Of a stretch of DNA of 64,000 nucleotides, positions 54,261-64,000 are shown piece by piece. Where the stretch lies: NCBI GenBank assembly GCA_029948255.1, contig JALIZF010001940.1, positions 1,729,501 to 1,793,500 on the forward strand. The letters are read 5' to 3'. The number at the start of each line of letters is the position of its first letter. Position 1 is the first letter of the stretch. This stretch comes from Telmatactis stephensoni (taxonomy: Eukaryota > Cnidaria > Anthozoa > Actiniaria > Isophelliidae). The notes beneath the pieces are model-generated. The model did no database searches. It was not told the origin of the DNA and saw only the letters and a list, made by a program, of their open reading frames with translations. The position numbers were made by a program, and so were the translations under genes.

Positions 54261-55672
54261 AGGAATGTGCATTTCCGAGCGACAATCCGAATATAATTTT
54301 TTGTACTGACAATAACTATTTCTTACCCTTTCAGGATCAGTCCAAAACACCACTCTCAACTGACATCAGACAAACTTCCATTTAACTGTCAGAACAAAAG
54401 GACGTCCTTAACGATGGCGATGTTGAACTAGGAAACTACGAAAGCGTTACGCACCAGAAAACAAAGGGTTCTACTCAAAACAAGTCAAGTCCCATAACGT
54501 TGGACAAGGACATTAGAAGCCTTATCATTCAATAAAGTCATCTGCTTGACGATGATCAAACTCAATGTTCATGGCACACAAGGAAAAACAAAATATGTTC
54601 TTTAACACTCGCCACGATTAAATGACAGAAAAACAATGAAACATGAACATGCCCGCGTGGATCCGATATGAAATTTATCTTTGAGTGTTGAGAAATATAC
54701 GCACAAGTGAGCGCAGCGATCGAATGCATGCGAAATTTCACAACACGAGAAGATAAGATAAATTCCATATTTTAATGTAGCTAAATTATTTAATGATTTG
54801 AATAATAATATAAAGAACTGCAAATCAAATTCGATTCAAGAATATGATTTTTAAATATCTTTTTTGCATTGGGAAGCTATGTACGTCATCCATGACGACG
54901 TCATAGTGCAAACATAATTGTCCCAGCGCGCACCTAAGATAGACAACATTGGAGTTACTTACTTCCTCCGGCCTGATAAACAACTTTCAGAATGCTCAAT
55001 GATTTGAGAATTCGTTCCTGCTTTTGGTTTTGAAAAGACATTTTACTGGAACTTTCTTTTAATATATGCAAATAATTTTTTGAAATGAAAATGATATTTG
55101 GCATATATGTAAAAGTGTCAGTAAATAAGATATTCATTGACAAAGCAGAATTTTAGTTTTGACTGTTTTTTCTTCTTCTTTTTTTTTTTTTTTTTTTTTT
55201 TTTTTTGAGTATGAAAAAAAGTATATAGCGTATATATAGAGAGTATCTAGCCAATGATAATATCGACCGTTGTACTGTTAATTTCTTTTTCAACGAGCTG
55301 GTAAGGCTACACAAAAGTTACCTTTTAGGACAAAGTTTACATATTTAAATTAAATGTCAGTTTATTAATAGGACTTGAGTATAGGCTTGTCAAGGATTTC
55401 ATAATATATATGAACACAAAATAATATTTTCTAAAGCATTTAAATGTTTTTGACCGTCTAGTTTGGCGTCGTAATACCGTTGTTTTTTTTGTACAAAAAT
55501 ATATCAATTGCTAACGGTATGAACGCTATTAATAAAATACCAGACGATTATTACAATTTCCATAATTTCTAAAGTACCAAGACACTGCAGCCTACATACT
55601 CTCACCTGCCAACTAAGGAAGAAATTACCAAGCGCCTAAGTCACTAGTCACACAATCGAAAGTTTTGTAATC
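54261..55672. other. 5' flank of receptor with module V
   Basis: 54985-55170 matches 44420-44630 (caatgatttgagaa; cattgacaaagcagaattttagttttgac). A poly-T run lies at 55166-55206. At 55575-55640 the phrase accaagacactgcag...ctctcacctgcc is the candidate 5' UTR block, about 90 bp before the ATG. No gene. Confidence 0.6.
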
Positions 55673-56602
55673 ATGAAGAATTCTACCTCACAAGAAAGAG
55701 TACCGAGCGATTTTGACTACTTGACGCTTATTCTGGAATCAAATCCTCACTTCCGCAACTACCTGTATTTCCTGATTGTCTTCAATATTCTCAGCTCAAT
55801 TCTGGCTACAGTTTTAAACAGTTTGGTCATTCTAACTTTTGTAAAGACAGCCTCTTTGCGAACGCCCTCGTACATTTTAATTCTTAGCTTGGCCTTCTCT
55901 GATTTGGGAGTTGGTGTTGCAACTCAGCCAGCGTATTGTTGCCTTTTGGTTGCCTGGTTGACGAAATGTTCTTCAATGTACAAAATCAGTTGGAAGGTAT
56001 TTGATCGTACCTATGACATACTCCTAACCGCTTCCTTTCTCACTCTTACTTCTATTACTGTCGACCGGTTTCTTGCTATTCACTTGCATCTGAGATACCA
56101 ACAACTTGTCACAACCAAGCGATCTTATATACTTGTAATAATAACTTGGGCTTATAGTTGGTCTTGGAGTTTTTTACTTGCAACAAGTGAAACCTGGGTA
56201 TTCTTTGTCCACAATTGTTTGGGATCGATTATCGTTATTTTGGACATTTTTCTGATGTCCAAAATTGCTGGAGTGATTCGAAGACACTCAGCTCAAATCC
56301 ATGCTCAACAGCAACCACAACAACCAACCATGAACATGCAGACATACAAGAAATCCGTCAATGTAATGTACATTATTATGTGTGTATTTTTAGTGTGTTT
56401 TCTGCCTAGTTTAATTTTCCTCCTTGTAAATAGCGGACTTAAGGCTGCAGGGATAAACACACTAGGAATAGAGCTGATTTATGCAGACTCTTTAGCCAGA
56501 ACACTTTTGATGTTGAACAGTGCGTTGAATCCATTGATTTATTGCTGGAGAATAGAAGAAATACGTAATGCCTTGCTTCAATTGTTGCGCAGACAGTATT
56601 AA
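55673..56602 (+). CDS. Class A GPCR, array member, intact
   Basis: Receptor of 309 residues. Landmarks are MKNST (sequon N3), FDYLTLILESNPHFRNYLYF, N49 in TM1, LRTPSYILI, D77 in TM2, ATQPAYCC, TM3 ending VDRF (DRF 131-133), TTKRSYILV, W159, HAQQQPQQPTMNMQTYKKS loop, CFLP 242-245, NPLIY 286-290 and a tail ending LLRRQY. TM4 is unusual in its tryptophan-rich AYSWSWSF. C182 lies in extracellular loop 2, but there is no partner at the start of TM3. It shares upstream modules U and V with other copies, supporting duplication of gene plus flank as a unit. Confidence 0.95.
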   Translation: MKNSTSQERVPSDFDYLTLILESNPHFRNYLYFLIVFNILSSILATVLNSLVILTFVKTASLRTPSYILILSLAFSDLGVGVATQPAYCCLLVAWLTKCSSMYKISWKVFDRTYDILLTASFLTLTSITVDRFLAIHLHLRYQQLVTTKRSYILVIITWAYSWSWSFLLATSETWVFFVHNCLGSIIVILDIFLMSKIAGVIRRHSAQIHAQQQPQQPTMNMQTYKKSVNVMYIIMCVFLVCFLPSLIFLLVNSGLKAAGINTLGIELIYADSLARTLLMLNSALNPLIYCWRIEEIRNALLQLLRRQY

Positions 56603-56745
56603 AGGCAATGAATAGTTGTTATAGATTGTGACTTCGATGAACTGAAGAATGATTTGATAAAAGGTGATAAAAAATAAATGAGTAAATAACTGACAGTTTT
56701 ATTTTTCAATTCGTCAAGGCTAAGTGAACAAGGAGCGAAAGATCA

Positions 56746-56920
56746 ATGAAAAAATTATCACATCGTGCACAGTTGTTACTATGTAAATTCAGCTGTTCTG
56801 ACTTGCGTCGGAGATACCAACAACTTGTCACAAACCAAGCGATCTTACACACTGTTGAGATAATAATTTGGGTTGTTAGTTTGTCGCAGAGTTTTCTATT
56901 TCCACTAGGTAAAACCTGGT
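56746..56920 (+). pseudogene. Receptor remnant: 3'-UTR-like sequence joined to a TM3-TM4 fragment
   Basis: 56746-56790 resembles the 3' flank of array genes (cgtgcacagttgttactatgtaaat). From about 56801 it switches to the middle of a receptor (LRRRYQQLVT, one extra base, then a TTKRS-like stretch, IIIWVVSLSQSF) and stops after GKTW. It is thus a chimeric scrap left by recombination, 150 bp behind an intact gene. Confidence 0.8.
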
Positions 56921-57180
56921 CCGTTTCTATCTATTTTGATTTTTTTCACCTTTTTTTTTTTTCTTTCCTTTCCCCTTGTATTTCTCTTTGAAGTGAATTT
57001 CAGCTTTTATATTTTATGGTAAAAATGGGAATTTTAACTCATATTTAATTGAAAAAGAATATCTTCAACATTCTAGCTAGTGTACTAAGGCTACGTGCAT
57101 AAAACTCAGTCATTCGTAACGTAGCCTCGTTCTAAATCCTTTGTATGTGGCAGGCGAAGTATATCTCGGAAGACCAAGAG
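56921..57180. other. Spacer
   Basis: AT- and T-rich, nothing recognised. Confidence 0.5.
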
Positions 57181-57447
57181 ACCATAATACTAAGAGAGCG
57201 AAACTCAGTATTGATGTCTGTGCGATTTTCGTGGCGGCTAAGGCTATTTTTAGTAACTTCGCCATCGCGCGCGCAAGGCACTTAAACAATAGAATTCAAA
57301 CGGTCCCTTCCGCGCGCACGCCAAAAAGCAAATTCTATTGGTTGAGGGCCTTGCGCGCGCGACTGGCGAAGTTACTAAAAATAGCCTTAGGCGCCACGAA
57401 CATCGCACTGACATCAATGCTGAGTTTCGCTCTCTTAGTATTATGGT
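57181..57447. mobile_element. Foldback element with about 118-bp arms
   Basis: accataatactaagagagcg... (57181-57298) pairs with ...cgctctcttagtattatggt (57328-57447) with about 90% identity and a spacer of about 30 bp. The arms include a gcgcgcgc stretch. Flanks (ccaagag, attaatt) show no target duplication. Likely an old MITE or a foldback transposon. Confidence 0.85.
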
Positions 57448-58474
57448 ATTAATTTTAATTTAATTTAATTTAATCCATTTACACTGCATTTTAACATAAT
57501 GGAAAATGTACATACATATATAAGAAAACTAATCAGAAATTAAATAAATACAACGAAAAAACTACTCAATACTAAGAAAAATATGCAGTGGGGAAGGACT
57601 AGAAGGGAACATATGATCCATTCGAGCTAGTCCACCCAAAAAATGTACAAACACTTAAACAAAAACAGCAACAAAAGAACGTTAAAATTTAGTCATCTAT
57701 CCTATCATATTCGTCGTCATATTCATCGACATATCCTATATTAATATATCTATCTGCTACCAACAAGTTTTCACTCCACATAAGCAATACAGGACACCCC
57801 CACGCGCCACAAGCAATGTAGGATACATCATGACAATAAACATTGTCATAATATATCCCACACCGCCCAAGCAAGCGAAAACACCCCACACCGCCCATAT
57901 GAAGTGAAAACTCGTCGGTAGCAGATTATTACTAATTGTCATTACAAAATAATGTAGCCTATCAGAATTAAATCATCATTATCAGATCACTGCGTCCAAG
58001 TGACATGTGGGCGGTCAGGATCAATTGGGAAGACAAAAGCTAGATTCGACTTGAGAAATCTCCTTGATGGCAAACTAGACCGATAGCAAGGTTATCCATT
58101 TTAGCTTGCAACCCTTGTTTTCTGAGGGGGAGGAGAGGGAAGGGGGGACGCCTAACTTCGAGTCCTCATTGCACACAGACGTAAAATATGCGTAAATAAA
58201 AAATCGAATGTTTTTGATCATAATATAGAATTGAAAAAAAGAGGTACAAATTGAAATGGGCAATTGGTCAACAATTGCTAAAATCAAATTGAAAAGCCAA
58301 CACTTGATACTCTAAGAGACTATGTGCCGTAAAATATGATCAAAATGAGCAAAAAAACCAAGGATATACTAAATATAAGATTGATAAGCAGCGACAGTAA
58401 TTTCATTGATCTCCTTTTAATATCTTATTGTCATGTCAGTACAAAGGGAGATTTACAAATGGTTTGAAATTGAA
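57448..58474. other. Intergenic, nothing recognised
   Basis: A short (aattt)n stretch follows the foldback element. The minus frames at 57689-57942 have no recognisable domain. This is the 3' flank of the lectin gene. Confidence 0.45.
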
Positions 58475-59359
58475 CTACTTTTTCGTCTTTTCGCACATGA
58501 AAGGGATAGTTTGGCTGCAGGGGTAATCATTCCAGGATGACTTGAATTTTTGGAGAAGGAAAATCTCAGCGCATCCTTCATTCCCTCCGACGTTGTTAGG
58601 CTCACCGGTGTACCATTTAGAGTACTGACCAGAGAGGGCTGTGCCATCAATCCACTTGAAATTATTACTGGAATCTGAAATAAAAATGTAGAAATACAAG
58701 AATATCAGCAAAACAACGAAAAATTGAGAGGAGCTCAGTAAAAAGGAAGAAAGAAAATATTGAATAAATAGAGAAATAAATAAGTGAATGAATGAATGAA
58801 TGAATGAATAAATATATGAATGGATGAATGGATGAATGGATGAATGAATGAATGAATGAATAAATAGATAAATAAATAGACAAGGAATAAATAAATAAAT
58901 AAATAAATAAATAAACATATAAATAAATACATTTATAAAATAAATAAATAGAGCAGGAAAGAAAGAAATGGAAGGAGAAGGAGCATTTTATTGCCGCAAC
59001 GTTTCGGTGGCGTCCTGACACCATCATCAGGCTAAAATACTTTACAACTGGAATATTAATGTTCAAATTATTAAGATGATGATGGTGTCAGGACGACGCC
59101 GAAACGTTGCGGCAATAAAATCCTCCTTCCCGTAATCTTTATTGTAAAATCTATTACACTGTCGTGTTTGATAAAGAAAGAAATGTCGGAAGAATAATTG
59201 AGTGATTAAATGCATAAATTAACGAACAACAGAAGAAAGAAAGAGAAAAGGAAATAAATGAACGGACTGAATGGAAGAATAAATGATGAATTGATTGCCT
59301 TTTGAGTTTACCTTTACGCAGCCCAATCCATACACGAATCTTAGAGACCGTTCGTGCCA
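58475..59359 (-). CDS. C-type lectin domain protein, two 3' exons (partial)
   Basis: The last exon (58475-58674) follows an acceptor (tttttatttcag) and encodes the end of a C-type lectin domain: FKWIDGTALSGQYSKW, then EPNN, NEGCAEIF, SWNDYPCS and FMCEK, ending TKK and TAG. A penultimate exon (59312 to about 59359) encodes SKIRVWIGLRK and ends at a GT donor. Joining the two in phase gives the canonical WIGL...W domain core. EPN and WND are the sugar/Ca2+-binding motifs linked to mannose-type specificity in this family. Upstream exons (signal peptide, first half of the domain) were not found in the window. The intron holds a microsatellite and a foldback element. Whether the gene is complete elsewhere is unknown. 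Confidence 0.8.
58773..58950. repeat. Microsatellite (GAAT)n/(AAAT)n in the lectin intron
   Basis: Tetranucleotide units gaat, ggat and aaat, imperfect. They explain the FIY/FIHS-rich minus-strand frames, which are artefacts apart from the lectin exon. Confidence 0.93.
58985..59122. repeat. Inverted repeat in the lectin intron
   Basis: Arms of about 44 bp: attttattgccgcaacg...gacaccatcatc and gatgatggtgtc...cgttgcggcaataaaat, separated by about 50 bp. Two differences, including ggtggcg versus cgacgcc. MITE-like. Confidence 0.8.
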
Positions 59360-60076
59360 GCTCCTATTTTTCAAGTTGCTGGGCTTACAAAAGTTTTATT
59401 TCTTTATTTTTAGTTAGCCGATTCAATAAAGATCTTTACTACTGCGCTGGTTGCACTACAGACAACCAGTGTACGCTTCGAGGAGCGTCTTGTTAAAAAG
59501 TGTATTAACGACAGCACGTCAACCGCTCTTAATTTCCCTAGCGGCAGCTTGTCTTTTTTAATCTAAATTCATTTTGCAGAGTTTTGTGCTTTCAGGGAAA
59601 TGAAAATCTTGACCATGGAAAAGCACACCGTTTTGAATTCAAAGCAAAATGACAAAAAATTATAGAAATCCCAATGTGTATATGACACAGAAAAAAACGA
59701 AAAATAATCTCACTCGTTTTGTATCATATATAAAACTCACTTGTATTTATGTAAATGTGATTAATTTTTTACAAATAATTTGAGTTTGAAAAACGTTTTT
59801 GTGGCCTCTTTTGCCGCTTTTCAAGGTTCAGTTTGTCTTGGAGTGTTTGCATGCCGTGTTTAAGCTTAATTAATGCTTGTTTTTGTTTGTTTTTGTTTGT
59901 TTGTTTGTTTGTTTTATATTTGTTTATAAAGTATGTATTTGGTTCAAACATATTTTAGTCCGCTAGATTAAGTTTGACTTGACTTTGACTCTTTTTTTTT
60001 TTACTTTTTTATTCCCATAAATTAACATTAACTATTTACATGTTGTACATTAAACATATCTAAGAGGTAAAGCTAA
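59360..60076. other. Intergenic or lectin intron; no exon recognised
   Basis: No further lectin exon could be identified on the minus strand. A (TTTG)n stretch at 59879-59911 and a poly-T run near 59991 are present. Confidence 0.4.
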
Positions 60077-60431
60077 GGATGCTCCCCGGGGGGGGTACTC
60101 CTTCCTGTTTTGGGTAGGGACGTGCCGCTGAGCCCCTCGAATCCTGACCCTGTTCCAGAGCAAAATCTCCAAAATTGATACCCTGTTCCAGAGTAAATGT
60201 CTGCCTAATTTCATTGTTTCTGGCGAAGTTGACGTGTCGTTAACCCCTTTCAGCCCGGCCTTTTAGACGAACTTTGTTAAAACATACCCTGTTCCAGAGA
60301 GTAATTACGATTTTTATAGACCCTGTTCCAGAGTGAAATCGCTTAAAACCCTACCCTGTTTAATTTGGCGGCACGTACCCGTATAGTGAATATAGGGGAG
60401 TACCCCCCCCCCCCCCCCCCCGGGGGATGCT
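60077..60431. mobile_element. Interspersed element with gggggtactcc ends
   Basis: The ends ctccccggggggggtactcc and ggagtaccccc...cggggg are inverted, and ggatgct flanks both sides (60077-60083, 60425-60431), a probable target duplication. Inside, the word ccctgttccagag recurs four times, with two truncated relatives. The element type resembles one I recall as common in cnidarian genomes. The C run at 60405-60421 may be mis-sized. Confidence 0.75.
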
Positions 60432-61088
60432 TAGAATAACTTTGAAACTAATCTAGCTGATCATCCACATATATTATTAAAACAGGTATACAGTAGGTTG
60501 AAAGGACGAGACTGAAGTATATCAAAGACAAACACATGCATACAGATAAAGAGAAAATAAAAATACAAATATTACAATATAAGATCCAGATAAGTCAGTT
60601 GCGTGTATAGCGAATATTTCATAATGTACTTGCTCAACTGTTTTGGTTGCTCACATGCACTTTTTCCCACCCGTTTGCTTTACTTTGCATTCAGCTATAA
60701 GCAATATTTTTTAATTAAGGTTTTTAGTTCCGTGCAGATAACATTTTTTTACGTTTTGAAACTGGAATACTTGATCCAGTATTTGATTTGCGATGTTCAA
60801 ACAGGTCGAATTATGAAATTAACCGTGTTTGGCGTATGACTGGTGACGTAGCGTGTTTAGTTTAGCCTCATATACAACGCTTCTTGGCCAATCAGGGTTG
60901 GCGTACCATCCAAATTATTTTATAAAAGATAAATAGAATAAAACACTCCAGGATTGTCTGGAAATCATTTCAAAGTCCTTTTTTCTTGCGTCACTAGACT
61001 TCGTCTCGTGGCTTACTCGAACCACATTTTGATGGACGTGACGGAAAAATGGAACCTTTTTTGTTTTATCAGAAGCTCATAAGGGGTT
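60432..61088. other. Intergenic, nothing recognised
   Basis: AT-rich. The frame at 60603-60839 has no recognisable domain. Confidence 0.45.
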
Positions 61089-61790
61089 GAAACGTGTAAC
61101 AACAACACATTTCTTTGGTTCCATGCTCCGGAATATTCAAATGAGCAAAACAAGCGTTTTATGACCATATTTGGTAATGATATCAGTCTTCAAAAATGGC
61201 GGAGCAAATGTTGCTCACTTTCCAGCTGCTTATAGTGATCAAATAATGTTCCAAACGAAAAAGAATTTTAGTTCAAAGTAACTGACAAAATTGTGAAGAC
61301 TCGAAGCACATGCCAGGGCAATTTTCTGGTAAGGAAACGTTTGATTTGTGACCTCGAATGCGAAATAATTTTACAGAGATTTTATACTTGTAAACAGACA
61401 GTCATTATTTAAAAAGTTCAAATAAACAGAAGCACTTAGGTACAATACTAAATACGTTGTTTATTTATTTATTCTGGATGTGGTTTAGATTAGCTGAAAG
61501 AGCGATAAAATGCTTTGTAAACCCTCTAACGGTTGGCCGTGAGAACCAGTCCATATGATTTGGAGCTGATCGTGAACTTTTTTTTCAGAGTACGAAGTTG
61601 CACTTAGGATGTCCAAAGTCATAAAAAATGCCAAATATACTTTAATAATAATGACCGAAAAATTACAAATAAAAGCTGCAAAATATATTTTAGACCAAGT
61701 TTTCCTTTCCCAAATATGGTCAAAAAGCGCCTTTGCCTCATTTACATAATTTGAATATTCCGGAGCATGTGACCCGTGCTACACGTTTCT
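61089..61790. mobile_element. Non-autonomous DNA element with about 85-bp imperfect inverted ends
   Basis: gaaacgtgtaacaac...catgctccggaatattcaaat...gaccatatttggtaa (61089-61176) faces cccaaatatggtc...gaatattccggagcatg...acacgtttc (61709-61790). The 530-bp interior has no coding capacity. No clear target duplication. Confidence 0.75.
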
Positions 61791-62037
61791 GGTTTTATAT
61801 AATGAAAACCATGAAAGTCATGTCGTGAAAAAACTGAGCAGGGATCGTGTACGTGATCCTCTTTGTCGTCTGTTGTTTCCCATTTACATGAAGTTCTCTA
61901 ACGTATAAATATCTATCAATCTAGCTACCAGGATTATTATGATAATATCTTGCGGAACCAATTGCAAAACTTGTGTCTAACTTGTGTCCATCGCACAAGT
62001 ATTAGAAACTCTGAATCTAGTGTTATCATTTGACGAA
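61791..62037. other. 3' flank of the divergent receptor
   Basis: AT-rich, no structure recognised. Confidence 0.5.
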
Positions 62038-62964
62038 TTAACGTTGTACCTCAATTCTGTTTGCTGTGGGGTTTAGCAGTCTTCGTGCAGATTGACGTAG
62101 CGTAGGAGAACGAAGAATGAACACAATGGGGTTGAGAAGGGAGCTCATTTGTAAAGCAAAGATTGCAATAAAAGCTCGTAAACCTTTCTCATTAATGCCA
62201 AGATCTACGCCTGTGATCCTTGAAAGCGCGTTGACCAGGGAAAAGAAATAACACGCCATGCAGATTATCATCACCAACAGTACAGTCCTGCTTGAAGAGA
62301 CGATCTTCGCTCTCTCGGCTTTCTTCCTTAAGTTCTCTCTTTCATTGGAAGATGATTCGATCTTTCTCTTGAGAAGCTTTTGTAGTTGTCGATAAAGCAG
62401 TATGCTGAGAACAGCAAGGACCACGAATTGTATGATCATCATCAGTGATGCGAAGTATTTTCCATGTGATTTGTGCTGCCGTCCCATGTATTCCAGGGGG
62501 CTGTCTTTCGCTGATGGAGGATTTCGTGCTAATCTATGCACGTTTACGAGAGATGCGACCAGTAAAACACCTAGCCACATCATCGCAACAGCAGTGCGCG
62601 CTCTCTTCACCGTTACGACGTTGTTATACTTGATGGGATATTTGGCGATCACCAGTCGATCTGCCGTCATGATTAGAGTGGAATGTAAAGTCAAGAGTAA
62701 CCAGAATGTTGCCATGAAGCTGACAGCAAAGAGTGCAACCGATCCGTCCAGGTTCCCAGTTCTGATGACAACGAAGTCCATGGCAAGAGAAGTGTTGATG
62801 ATGCCGTTCAGTAGGTCCACCAAAGCGCAGTTAAAGAGGATGTTCTTGGACGGAGAGCGACGAAGTTCTCTTGATCGTCTCAGCAACTCGAGAAGAAAGG
62901 CATTACAAACTGTAGTTCCAGACAACTCCAAAGAAAAGAGAACAATTTGAATGACAACTGACAT
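62038..62964 (-). CDS. Divergent class A (rhodopsin-like) GPCR, orphan
   Basis: Seven-pass receptor of 308 residues, one exon, not a member of the neighbouring array. Landmarks are N21 (N1.50) in TM1, NCALVDLLNG with D50 (D2.50), TADRL at 100-104 (DRL instead of DRY) followed by VIAKYPIKY, W130 in TM4, TM5 at about 170-192, a long basic third intracellular loop (LQKLLKRKIESS...RKKAERAKI), TM6 at about 226-245 without the CWxP proline, and NPIVF at 278-282 (NPxxF). The N terminus is only a few residues, so TM1 begins at once; no sequon is seen there. No TM3 cysteine. GC content is clearly higher than in the array genes. Function unknown. Confidence 0.88.
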   Translation of the reverse strand: MSVVIQIVLFSLELSGTTVCNAFLLELLRRSRELRRSPSKNILFNCALVDLLNGIINTSLAMDFVVIRTGNLDGSVALFAVSFMATFWLLLTLHSTLIMTADRLVIAKYPIKYNNVVTVKRARTAVAMMWLGVLLVASLVNVHRLARNPPSAKDSPLEYMGRQHKSHGKYFASLMMIIQFVVLAVLSILLYRQLQKLLKRKIESSSNERENLRKKAERAKIVSSSRTVLLVMIICMACYFFSLVNALSRITGVDLGINEKGLRAFIAIFALQMSSLLNPIVFILRSPTLRQSARRLLNPTANRIEVQR

Positions 62965-63225
62965 TGTAAAAGTCTTGGAATTTTAAGACATTCAAATGAC
63001 TTGTTGAAAACGTTACAGTCAAGGTTGACACTATAACCCAGAGGAGAGGACGGTGCTCAACATAGAACAGCACCTGATCAAGTTATGGTGCCTCCCCAAT
63101 CGTGCGACTTTCAATCAGTCAAGACCAATTTTCAAATCTACTGGTCATTTCTTCTGTTTTTATCTGTTTCGGAACTCAGTGTAAAATAACAGAACTTAAT
63201 TAGTGAATGAGCCGGTGATTAAAGC
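62965..63225. other. 5' flank of the divergent receptor
   Basis: No clear promoter element recognised. Confidence 0.4.
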
Positions 63226-63444
63226 TTTGTCCATACGGAAACGCTTCGTTAACAATTAGTAACAAAACGATGCATGAGCGTTCACGAATATAGTCACTTT
63301 GAAAGCTAGTGCTGGCGTTTTCAAAAATGAGCATTTACAGTGAAAACAGCGTTAATTTTCATGTTGACAGGACAAAATAAAAAATAAAACAAAAAATTGA
63401 AGCGTTTGCCAATGTCAATGTCTCCATGCGTGTGGATAGGGCCG
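63226..63444. repeat. Possible decayed MITE
   Basis: tttgtccatacggaaacg near the left and cgtgtggatagggcc near the right are approximate complements; the interior is rich in gttttcaaaaatg-like words. Low similarity, no target duplication. Confidence 0.4.
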
Positions 63445-63475
63445 AAATCCTCAAATTTTTGATGAGTACGACAAT

Positions 63476-63810
63476 GTTTAATTCATTTAAACGGAAAAAA
63501 GGCTCAATGCTTGAAATGAGCGTCCGATTGGTTTGTATTTAACATAGTTTCCCAATTGTTATCGAAAGCCAGCAGTTTACAGATTATTTCATAGGTTCGT
63601 TTGTGTGCAGACAAATTGAGTCTCGTAGACACCAATTAATAATAATGGTTGTAGTAGAAACCGAGCCAACAGGATAGCGGTGATCATAGTTAATTCATTC
63701 GAACCCAAAAAGATTCAATGCTTAAAATGGACGTCCGAATACTAGTTTATTTAGGTTTGTTTGTGTGAAGACAATTTAAACCGTTGGACACAATAAATGT
63801 GTCTCGTTTC
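63476..63810. repeat. Imperfect direct duplication near the window end
   Basis: A block with ttaattcattt, ctcaatgcttgaaatg, cgtccga, then ggttcgtttgtgtgcagaca (63478-63625) recurs at 63690-63800 (ttcaatgcttaaaatgg, cgtccga, ggtttgtttgtgtgaagaca). The second copy is shorter. Confidence 0.75.
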
Positions 63811-64000
63811 GAAAAACAAAACTACCTAGTGCATGATTGTTCTACTGAAATTTTGAACATAATTCGACATTAATCTTTTCTCGCTGTCCCATCAGTGATC
63901 CAAGTGATTTTTTAAAATAAAATTTTGCGTTCACATGGCTGTCTACAACTACTATCGCAAATCTGTCGAAACAACTCATTCTGGGACTGTTAACTCAGTT
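63811..64000. other. Window end, nothing recognised
   Basis: No supported feature. Confidence 0.5.

Noticed and set aside
62402..62950. 182-codon plus-strand frame
   Set aside because: Antisense shadow of the divergent GPCR, which has clear transmembrane motifs.

Overview
The window is AT-rich animal DNA dominated by a tandem array of intronless rhodopsin-like (class A) GPCR genes. The lineage-expanded single-exon receptors, a tRNA-derived SINE, an L1-like retrotransposon, many foldback DNA elements and a cysteine-cluster gene of a type I recall from coral and anemone genomes suggest an anthozoan cnidarian, probably a stony coral. That assignment is inference from gene content; nothing in the window proves it.

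Layout. 1-2840: short tandem duplications, a tRNA-like SINE and a MITE with 9-bp target-site duplications. 2840-20320: receptor array, first half: five broken receptors or fragments (3998, 4966, 8177, 11420, 13497) and two intact genes (17231, 19380); the first two large units are a segmental duplication. 20640-27900: a MITE, a decayed multi-exon cysteine-cluster gene (22225-25945) with an L1-like element (22982-24712) in one intron, and a 1.5-kb minisatellite of 15-bp units. 29170-56930: receptor array, second half: intact genes at 29176, 44950, 48064 (minus strand), 50669 and 55673; broken ones at 35959 and 39612; remnants at 30131 and 56746. Many foldback elements and microsatellites lie between them. 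57180-64000: foldback elements, the 3' part of a C-type lectin gene (58475-59359, minus) and a different, divergent class A GPCR (62038-62964, minus).

The seven intact array receptors are 297-312 residues long. They share an N-terminal N-glycosylation sequon, a SLRTPSYI-type entry to TM2, D2.50, DRF at the end of TM3, C-x-x-P in TM6, NPL/FIY in TM7 and a very short tail ending near LLRRQ. They lack the TM3 cysteine of the usual extracellular disulfide and the TM5 proline, features also seen in the melanocortin/EDG/cannabinoid/adenosine (MECA) group. Tandem birth and death, partial duplications and one inverted copy resemble chemosensory receptor clusters. Ligands and function cannot be read from the sequence.

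The strongest leads beyond the receptors are: (1) the 15-bp minisatellite, in which one base carries nearly all variation and which keeps a 548-codon minus-strand frame open; (2) a perfect 46-bp palindrome with 9-bp direct repeats, apparently a transposon reduced to its ends; (3) an L1-like element lacking its reverse transcriptase but retaining a continuous endonuclease-to-zinc-knuckle reading frame; and (4) upstream sequence modules shared between receptor copies, which may be common 5' UTR or control regions.
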